This document shows positions 54,156-64,000 of a stretch of 64,000 nucleotides of DNA, piece after piece (within the stretch, counting starts at the first letter, position 1; each line of letters starts with the position of its first letter). The notes beneath the pieces were generated by a model, which was given only the letters and a program-made list of their open reading frames with translations, was not told where the DNA came from and searched no databases. The stretch comes from Halopenitus persicus (GTDB lineage: Archaea > Halobacteriota > Halobacteria > Halobacteriales > Haloferacaceae). Location: assembly GCF_002355635.1 (NCBI RefSeq), contig NZ_AP017558.1, positions 1,488,001 through 1,552,000 on the forward strand, given 5' to 3'. A program made the position numbers and the translations under genes.

Positions 54156-54189
54156 TTATGTGCTGGAGTGCCATGGAGGTCAACAAACC

Positions 54190-54507
54190 ATGGTACGTGA
54201 CGACGGTAAGCGAAACTTCGCGCTGCGGGAGGGCGACGGATCGGAATCGAGCGTGTTCTCCGGCAACACACCGCGGCAGGCAGCTCTCAAGGCCGCCCGG
54301 CGGATCGACCCCGCCTCCTCGGAGTCGAACGCCGACCGGAAGAAACTCCGGCTCCGTGAGAAGGGTACCGACAAGGTACACGTGTATGAGGGGTGGGCCT
54401 GGGAGGAGGAACCGCCCGAGAACAGCCCGGACTGGCTCGAGGACCAGGACGCGATCACCGAAGCGAACGTCTCGAAGCAGGGCATCAAGCATCTCGACGA
54501 GGAGTAG
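54190..54507 (+). CDS. Chromosomal protein MC1
   Basis: 105 aa DNA-bending architectural protein. The sequence (for example DDGKRNFALREGDGSESSVF, SGNTPRQAALKAARRIDP, EKGTDKVHVYEGWAWEEEPP) matches MC1 closely. Compared with methanogen MC1 it is more acidic, as expected for a halophile. The Trp and Arg/Lys residues of the DNA face are kept. A T-run (cgtttttcg, near 54529) after the stop may end transcription. Confidence 0.92.
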   Translation: MVRDDGKRNFALREGDGSESSVFSGNTPRQAALKAARRIDPASSESNADRKKLRLREKGTDKVHVYEGWAWEEEPPENSPDWLEDQDAITEANVSKQGIKHLDEE

Positions 54508-55323
54508 CACGTCGCGTTCAGTTCGCGTTTTTCGACGGCTTCTTCCGATCGGCAAGCCGAGGCTCCCGGTGCACGGCTGCCACCCGGTGGGACGGTCCGT
54601 GTCCGCGGCGGATGACCATCCGGCCTCCGGCCGTGACACATTCTCGGCGCTCCAGCGGTGATACGTTCTCGACGCTCCGGACACGTTCTCGACGACGGGC
54701 GCGAGAGTCGCACTCCGCCAACAGTCCATGCCTTGATCGCCGCTCGGACGGCCTGCAACCGAGCGCTGATGGGACGGAACCGTTCCCGTTCGCCCCGACG
54801 CAGCCACCGGGGATCGTCACCGCCGGATCGCCACCGACGTGTGTGAACGCTACCCTATGAAATCGCCTGACGCGGCGCGGATGGAACGACGGGGTTAAGT
54901 AATAACCTCCCTTCGGTTGTATTGCAACGGTCGCCCCGTCCGGGGCGCCCGGCCGGCCGCTCCGCGGTCGGTCGAAACTCGTTCCGACGCCCTTATCAAC
55001 GGGCGACGATTCGGAACGTAATGCGAAGAACGACGCGCGAACTCGGACCGTTCAACCCGGTCCGGTTTCGCCGGACTCGGTGTGCAGGTTCGATGGGCTT
55101 ATCACCCGTCGACCCGAAACACCGGGTCCCCAAGGAATGAGGATGTCGCCTCTGCGGTCCGCCGTCAGCCGACATCTGATGTGAGCTCGATGGTCCGGTG
55201 TCATCCGGCGCTGCCGGCGACACCGGGCTCGGACCATGCAATACAACGGTGATCGACAACGTTCATACCGAACGTTCGACATCCCGCCACCCCCTCGTGC
55301 GGGGAATCACGCACGAGGAACCC
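54508..55323 (+). other. rRNA operon leader with tandem promoters
   Basis: Holds three TATA-like sites: ttaagtaat at 54895, cccttatcaac near 54990 and gggcttatcaccc near 55095. The last two share the pattern cga-N4-cttatca, like known haloarchaeal rRNA promoters. The part near 55180 (tgtgagctcg) can pair with cgagctcacc after the 16S gene (56821-56830), the expected processing helix. Weak repeats (cgttctcgacg) occur at 54640-54700. No gene seen. Confidence 0.6.
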
Positions 55324-56794
<1,471 letters not shown>

Positions 56795-56942
56795 ACAGAC
56801 CGAGACTCGCCCACCACGGGCGAGCTCACCACTCATCTGCAGCGTATTGCACACCCCGAACCCACCCGCCGCCACGCCGGACACCAAACGACCATCGAGC
56901 TCACACCAACACGCCAACACACCAGCCCACCACCTGGTGGGC

Positions 56943-57014
56943 GGGCCCGTAGCTCAGTGGGAGAGTGCCTCCCTTGCAAGGAGGATGCCCTGGGTTCGAA
57001 TCCCAGCGGGTCCA
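56943..57014 (+). tRNA. tRNA-Ala (TGC) in the rRNA spacer
   Basis: Acceptor gggcccg with cgggtcc, discriminator A. Anticodon arm cctcc-cttgcaa-ggagg gives TGC. T arm ctggg-ttcgaat-cccag. Spacer position between 16S and 23S is standard for haloarchaea. Confidence 0.96.
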
Positions 57015-57235
57015 TGCAACCCACGACCGGCTCGAAACCGTCCCCTTAAATGGCGACGGACGAAACCGGACGTGACGCAACGACCGATGCACTACCCCGG
57101 GAAACCGCGGGTAGGAAGGGTCCGACGAACACGCCCGACTCACACCTCGGGGTGATTCGATGACGACCGTGTATACGTGCGATCCAGACGCCCACTGAAC
57201 TCGGCGGACGAGTTCGTGGACGTATAGTAACAACT

Positions 57236-60140
<2,905 letters not shown>

Positions 60141-60291
60141 TCATACGCGTCCACGGTCGGACGCCGAGTTCAGGCGGTAACTGGATCGCACGTAGACACG
60201 GTCGTCACGTTCACGTTCGAGAGAACGTGCGGACCACCGACACTGGCGTCGACGCAGTCGCGTCGTTCCGGTTCGACTCCGGAAGTCGGCA

Positions 60292-60413
60292 TGAAGGCGG
60301 CCAGAGCGGCAGGGAAAGACCCGTACCCATTCCGAACACGGAAGTGAAGCCTGCCAGCGTACCAGCCAGTACTGGAGTGGGAGACCCTCTGGGATCGCTG
60401 GTTCGCCGCCTAC
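60292..60413 (+). rRNA. rrf: 5S ribosomal RNA
   Basis: About 122 nt: 5' part ggcggccagagcggcaggga, cccgtacccattccgaacac and the 3' part ggttcgccgcc pairing with the 5' end. Ends are estimated. Confidence 0.93.
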
Positions 60414-60426
60414 CCACTCATACTTT

Positions 60427-60454
60427 CATTCATTCATTCATTCATTCATTCATT
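60427..60454. repeat. CATT tetranucleotide repeat (x7) after 5S rRNA
   Basis: Seven uninterrupted CATT units 13 bp beyond the 5S gene, followed by tttcacc. Such a microsatellite is unusual in a GC-rich archaeal genome and may mutate quickly. Confidence 0.95.
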
Positions 60455-60811
60455 TTCACCGACCAGTGACAACTCCCGACCGGACGGCCCGAGACGGGAC
60501 GGCAGGCTCCGCGCGTGCCAGTGATCACGACCCACGCGTACCATCGCCCACGACCCAACCGGGAGAACGAAAGCCGTCGGAGCAGTCACGACCCAACCCG
60601 AGAGGACGTGAGCCGTAACCGAACGATCTGATCGACGAGAGTGACCGCTCGGGACGGCGGATCGATCCGCCATCGGCCACGCCGCCGAGTGGCGACGCCA
60701 TCCCGACCGATCGCATCACGGTGATACGACGCGCTCGCTGACTGCGGAACGACGATGACTCTGCTGGTCGACCGCTAGGCTTAAGCGCGCGACGTGGCTA
60801 CGACCGGACGC
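60455..60811. other. Spacer between 5S rRNA and tRNA-Cys
   Basis: About 360 bp, longer than expected for this junction. Holds two imperfect copies of a cacgacccaacc-containing segment (near 60550 and 60590), the palindrome ggcggatcgatccgcc at 60656-60671 and a TATA-like ggcttaagcg about 30 nt before tRNA-Cys (60778-60787). No ORF of note. Confidence 0.5.
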
Positions 60812-60887
60812 GCCAAGGTGGCAGAGTTCGGTCAGACGCAGCGGCCTGCAGAGCCGCCCCACGCCGGTTCAAATCCGGCCCTTGGCT
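60812..60887 (+). tRNA. tRNA-Cys (GCA)
   Basis: Acceptor gccaagg with ccttggc, discriminator T. Anticodon arm gcggc-ctgcaga-gccgc gives GCA. T arm gccgg-ttcaaat-ccggc. Distal tRNA of the rRNA operon in haloarchaea, here probably with its own promoter because of the long spacer. Confidence 0.95.
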
Positions 60888-61013
60888 TGCTACGTTTCGG
60901 TTCGGGTTACGGAGAACACAGTTCTACGGCATCCGCGGTCGCACGGCGTGGTCGTCGGCGGTTCGGCGCGATGGGATAATGAGCGACCGTCCCCAAGCGT
61001 CAGCCGACGGGCA

Positions 61014-61484
61014 ATGCTCTTCCCGACACACGTCCTCGCGGGCTACGTCGTGGGGTACGAGCGTCGACTACCGCCCGTTCCGGCGGCGGCCGGCGCCGCG
61101 CTCCCGGACCTGATCGATAAGCCCCTCGCCATACTGGGCATCATCGAGATCTACCATTCGGTTGGCCACTCCGCACTCGTTCTCTCGGCGGCGCTGCCGG
61201 TCGTCCTGTTCGGACGTGCCTGGCTCGCGGTCTGGCTGGGCTGGGCGTCGCATCTCGTTCTCGACGTCGCCCATATGGTCGTCAACGCCCGTCCGGGGGA
61301 CGCCGTCTTCCTGCTGTGGCCCGTCGTCGTGCGGGAGTCCTCGCTGGGGCTCGCTCCCGTTTCGTTCGTCGACCACTATCTCTGGACACCGGGATTCTTC
61401 CTCGAGTTTCCGATCTGGATCGCGTTCGGCTACGTCGTCCGACGGCAGTACGCCGCCGGCGATCCCCCGATGCCCGGCTCGTGA
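61014..61484 (+). CDS. YdjM-like membrane-bound metal-dependent hydrolase family protein
   Basis: 156 aa. The start MLFPTHVLAGYVVGYERRLP and later LPDLIDKPLAIL, YHSVGHSALVLSAALPVV and WASHLVLDVAHM show the His/Asp pattern of the YdjM (LexA-binding, inner membrane) family. About four membrane segments. The activity is not shown for archaeal members. Convergent with the FkbM gene (33 bp gap). Confidence 0.82.
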   Translation: MLFPTHVLAGYVVGYERRLPPVPAAAGAALPDLIDKPLAILGIIEIYHSVGHSALVLSAALPVVLFGRAWLAVWLGWASHLVLDVAHMVVNARPGDAVFLLWPVVVRESSLGLAPVSFVDHYLWTPGFFLEFPIWIAFGYVVRRQYAAGDPPMPGS

Positions 61485-61517
61485 CGCTCGGCCGGCGTTC
61501 GGGCACCGCACCGGGGG

Positions 61518-62276
61518 TCACGCCCGCGGGTCAGCCCGCCAGAACCGGTCGTCCTCGTCGATCACGTAGTCGGCCGCCGCGAGTTCCTCACGGATGGCCG
61601 CGGTCCGATCCCCCGGGAGTCCCTCGCGGTGGACTTCGAGGAACACCGCCGGCCGATGGGTACGAAGTGTCTCGCGGGCGCCGCGGAGGACGGCCGCGCC
61701 GGCTCCCTCCACGTCGATCTTGAGAACGTCGGGTGCGGGCCGGTCGCGGGTCTCGTCATCGAGACGCCGGACCGGAACGGGCTCCGTGGCGGCCACGCTG
61801 GCCCCCCAGCGCGTTGCGCTCTCGCGGTCGAAGCTCGAGAGCTCGGGGTACGTCGAGACGTAGAATCGTCGGGTGCCGTCGGTTGCGCCCAGCCCGACCG
61901 GGCGAATCGTCACCCGATCGCCGCAGTCGTTTCGCTCGCAGTTGGCTTGCAGGCGCTCGACGGTCGGGGGAGCCGGCTCGTAGGCGACCACGCGACGGTC
62001 CGGGCTGCCGGCCGCGACCGCGAGGGCGTAGACGCCGACGCTCGCGCCGACGTCGTAGACCACGTCGTCCGGCCCGCATCGCGCACAGAGCGCCCGGAGC
62101 ATCGCTTGGCGCCCGTGCCGGTTGTACAGTTCGTAGGTCCGAATCCGCCCGCCGGGGGTCGTTCGGGGTACCGCGAGCAGTCGGCGATCGTAGTTCCAGC
62201 CCGCGACGCGATCGGAGGTTCCGTAGCGGCGTCGCTCGAGCCACGTTCGGATTCGATCGAGCACGCCGTCGGTCAC
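61518..62276 (-). CDS. FkbM-family methyltransferase
   Basis: 252 aa from a GTG start (TDGVLDRIRTWLERRRYGTS); the frame is open further upstream but unsupported. SAM motif in DDVVYDVGASVGVYALAVAA and VVAYEPAPPTVERLQANCER; FkbM signature PDVLKIDVEGAGAAVLRGAR and RPAVFLEVHREG. Methylates hydroxyl groups on sugars or lipids in other organisms. Role here unknown; the neighbouring genes also act in membrane or lipid chemistry. Confidence 0.85.
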   Translation of the reverse strand: MTDGVLDRIRTWLERRRYGTSDRVAGWNYDRRLLAVPRTTPGGRIRTYELYNRHGRQAMLRALCARCGPDDVVYDVGASVGVYALAVAAGSPDRRVVAYEPAPPTVERLQANCERNDCGDRVTIRPVGLGATDGTRRFYVSTYPELSSFDRESATRWGASVAATEPVPVRRLDDETRDRPAPDVLKIDVEGAGAAVLRGARETLRTHRPAVFLEVHREGLPGDRTAAIREELAAADYVIDEDDRFWRADPRA

Positions 62277-62509
62277 GTCCGGATCCTGGTGGCCGGACGA
62301 CTTGCCAATTACGCCCCGATCGCCGCGATCCGGGCCGAACTGGTGGGGCTCCCGTGATGCCGGCCCCTCCGGACGTGCTCGTGATCGGCGGTCTGCCCCG
62401 CGTGGCTCGCGCGCAGTCACCGGAGCCGGACGTCACGCCGACGCCATCCCCGTGCGCAGCCGCGATCTCGGGGCAAACACTATCCCTTCGGGAAGCGACC
62501 GGACTGGGT

Positions 62510-62893
62510 ATGGGCGTCGTTGACGATCACCTCGACCTCGAAACGCTCGATCGCCGCCACCGGCTCGGGATCGGGCTGGCGGCAGTGACGGGCGCGATCC
62601 ACCTGGTATTGGGGATGGGAGCGCCAACCACGCCGATCGGGGTGGCGTCGATCCTGGCGGGGATCGGCTACGCCGGAGCGATCGTCCTCGTGCTGGTGGG
62701 ATACCGCCGGCGGTTGGTCGCCGCGGTCGGCATCGTCTACGTCGGCAGCCAGATCGTCATCTGGTACGTCGTCAACCGGCCAGCGTCGCTGGCGGCGGTT
62801 TCGCCGGCCGCGATGGTCGACAAGCCGGTTCAGGTGTTGCTGATCGCCGTCTGCGTCGCGATCGTGCGACGGAGCGGAGCTGCGGGGGAGTAA
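62510..62893 (+). CDS. Four-helix membrane protein, haloarchaeal
   Basis: 127 aa with four hydrophobic segments: RLGIGLAAVTGAIHLVLGMG, VASILAGIGYAGAIVLVLVG, LVAAVGIVYVGSQIVIWYVV and DKPVQVLLIAVCVAIVRR. Acidic first 15 residues. Function unknown. The following phosphatidyltransferase starts 7 bp after the stop, so they are likely cotranscribed. Confidence 0.7.
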   Translation: MGVVDDHLDLETLDRRHRLGIGLAAVTGAIHLVLGMGAPTTPIGVASILAGIGYAGAIVLVLVGYRRRLVAAVGIVYVGSQIVIWYVVNRPASLAAVSPAAMVDKPVQVLLIAVCVAIVRRSGAAGE

Positions 62894-62900
62894 ACCGGTC

Positions 62901-63656
62901 GTGAGTGGGGAACGTCTCACTCGCGTCGATCCGCTCGCCGCGAGCCTCCTCACGGCGGTCGGGGGCGTCGTGGGCTGGCTCGCCGTTGTCGGCGTCCTGG
63001 CGTCGGGAGGCTATCCGTTTCCGTTCCTCACGGCAGTAGCCGGTCTGCTCGCGCTGCAAGCCGCGGTGCTTGCGGCCATCTATCGCCCCGCTGCCGTGGC
63101 TGACGGGCGCCCCTCGTTTACGCTGCCGACGGTACTCACGATCGTTCGAGGCGGCGCGATCGCCGTCCTCGCCGGGTTTCTCCGTGCGACCCCGGAGGGC
63201 GTCGTCGTCTGGGTGCCCGCCCTCCTCTATGCCGCCGCTGCCAGTCTCGACGCGGTCGACGGCTTCCTCGCCCGATCGACCGGGACGGTCACCGACGTGG
63301 GCGCGCGGCTCGACACGGAGATGGACGCGCTGGGTCTGCTCGTCGGCGCCGCCGTGGCGATCTCGGTCGGGATGGCACCCGCGATCTACCTGCTCGTCGG
63401 CCTGGCGCGCTACGCGTTCGTCGCCGGAATCGAGCTCCGACGGTGGCGCGGTGACCCCGTCAGCAGGTTGCCCGAGAGCCGCCTGCGGCGGCTCAACGCC
63501 GCGGGACAGATGGCCGTGCTGATCGTCGTGCTTGCTCCCTGGCCGGGGACGGCCGCGTCGCGTCCGATCGCGACCGTCGCCATGGTGCCGTTTCTGCTCG
63601 TCTTCGGTCGGGACTGGTTGCTTGCCACCGGTCGCCGCGAGGGGCCGGTTCGGTGA
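62901..63656 (+). CDS. CDP-alcohol phosphatidyltransferase family protein
   Basis: 251 aa, six to seven membrane segments, GTG start. The family signature D-x2-D-G-x2-A-R-x8-G-x3-D-x3-D is intact as SLDAVDGFLARSTG followed by VTDVGARLDTEMDALG. Catalyses transfer of a phospho-lipid from CDP-lipid to an alcohol, an archaeal polar-lipid headgroup step; acceptor not decided. The stop codon is at the start of a tandem repeat. Confidence 0.88.
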   Translation: MSGERLTRVDPLAASLLTAVGGVVGWLAVVGVLASGGYPFPFLTAVAGLLALQAAVLAAIYRPAAVADGRPSFTLPTVLTIVRGGAIAVLAGFLRATPEGVVVWVPALLYAAAASLDAVDGFLARSTGTVTDVGARLDTEMDALGLLVGAAVAISVGMAPAIYLLVGLARYAFVAGIELRRWRGDPVSRLPESRLRRLNAAGQMAVLIVVLAPWPGTAASRPIATVAMVPFLLVFGRDWLLATGRREGPVR

Positions 63657-63743
63657 GTTCGGATCGGTTCGGTGCGTTCGGATCGGTTCGGCGCGTTCGG
63701 ATCGGTTCGGTGCGTTCGGATCGGTTCGGCGCGTTCGGATCAG
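63643..63743. repeat. 19-bp tandem repeat beginning at the phosphatidyltransferase stop
   Basis: Four full copies of ttcggatcggttcggtgcg with alternating t/c at one site (63658-63733), plus partial copies on both sides. The left partial (ggttcggtgag) holds the TGA at 63654-63656. Confidence 0.95.
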
Positions 63744-63813
63744 TCTGGTCACCCCGGACTGACTCGGTGACGTGAGGGGAATTCCTAAGAGACCGCCGGG
63801 TGAATCGGTGTTC

Positions 63814-63906
63814 ATGACGGTCTCATTCCACGCTGCCGGCGGCCGAATCGTGTCCGTACCCGTCCCGACTTCGACGACCGCGTGCTCGTCGGATGCCGCG
63901 TTATGA
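63814..63906 (+). CDS. Possible 30-aa ORF coupled to the dehydrogenase gene
   Basis: The frame reads MTVSFHAAGGRIVSVPVPTS then TTACSSDAAL and stops with TGA overlapping the next start (ATGA). A TATA-like tcctaag sits 26-30 nt before its ATG, so a leaderless mRNA would start here. No known family. May be a small protein or a leader that couples translation. Confidence 0.3.
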   Translation: MTVSFHAAGGRIVSVPVPTSTTACSSDAAL

Positions 63907-64000
63907 GTGCCCGCACCGTCCGTTTCACCGGCGACGAGGCGGTCGAGGTCGCACACGAACCCGTTCCCGAAGTGACGCCGCAGACGGTCCTGGTCGAGAC
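63903..64000 (+). CDS. MDR-type alcohol dehydrogenase-like protein, cut by window end
   Basis: Only the first 32 residues are visible: SARTVRFTGDEAVEVAHEPV and PEVTPQTVLVE, the usual first strands of zinc-type medium-chain dehydrogenases. Catalytic motifs lie outside the window. Context suggests a link with the lipid genes, but it is an inference. Confidence 0.6.
   Translation, partial: MSARTVRFTGDEAVEVAHEPVPEVTPQTVLVE

Larger units (their letters stand above)
53838..54189. other. Divergent intergenic region between AbrB-like gene and MC1
   Basis: Has the AbrB-like gene promoter on its left, two copies of a 16-bp palindrome in the middle and the MC1 TATA box on its right. No coding evidence was found. 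Confidence 0.5.

Noticed and set aside
56869-57155. Frames crossing the tRNA-Ala and rRNA genes
   Set aside because: They are translations of structural RNA and spacer, with no protein evidence.

Overview
The window is a GC-rich chromosomal segment of a halophilic archaeon (class Halobacteria). The proteome is very acidic. The gene set includes MC1 chromosomal protein, an Orc1/Cdc6 initiator beside an origin, DNA polymerase D small subunit, LysW-type arginine biosynthesis, PDCD5, and many haloarchaea-only DUF families. Most genes appear leaderless, with a TATA-like element about 25-30 nt before the start codon. The rRNA order 16S-tRNA-Ala-23S-5S-tRNA-Cys is the haloarchaeal one. The general look (16S, abundance of short tandem repeats) suggests a Halorubrum-like member of the Haloferacales, but that is inference without a database search.

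Layout. 1-5.4 kb: partial gnd, pstSCA (no pstB/phoU seen), hisS. 5.5-9.4 kb: PP-loop protein, PDCD5, metY-metX. 9.7-24.9 kb: TrmB-like regulator, DUF7344 membrane regulator, DHH phosphoesterase, aldehyde dehydrogenase, acyl-CoA ligase, MBL hydrolase, methyltransferase, small haloarchaeal proteins, DP1 and signal peptidase. 25-30 kb: replication origin with orc1 on one side and oapABC on the other; the intergenic origin holds three ORB elements, an AT-rich unwinding region and several palindromes. 30-44 kb: small regulators and enzymes (2'-5' RNA ligase family, DUF5784/5786/5789, PHP phosphoesterase, hemB, ferredoxin, VOC protein, pyrF, trmY, CHY zinc finger), tRNA-Pro with a broken copy of its own 3' half, tRNA-Val, and a degenerate M24 protein. 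44-53.6 kb: the complete arginine cluster argG-argH-lysW-argX-argC-argB-argD-argE-argF on one strand, preceded by an Arg-rich 26-codon ORF. 53.6-61 kb: AbrB-like protein, MC1, and the rRNA operon with its long leader. 61-64 kb: membrane and lipid genes (YdjM-like, FkbM methyltransferase, CDP-alcohol phosphatidyltransferase) and the start of an MDR dehydrogenase.

The most unusual feature is genome style. At least seven protein genes end in, or next to, private 19-27 bp tandem repeats; in six of them a repeat copy covers the stop codon, and the unit differs at every locus. Similar multiple-of-three repeats expand linkers inside several proteins, including a heptad coiled-coil insert in the Orc1 ATPase domain. 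Other points worth a second look are the tRNA-Pro 3' duplication interrupted by two hairpins, the Arg-rich leader ORF before argG, an M24 fold that has lost four of five metal ligands, and a DCC-like protein without its cysteines.
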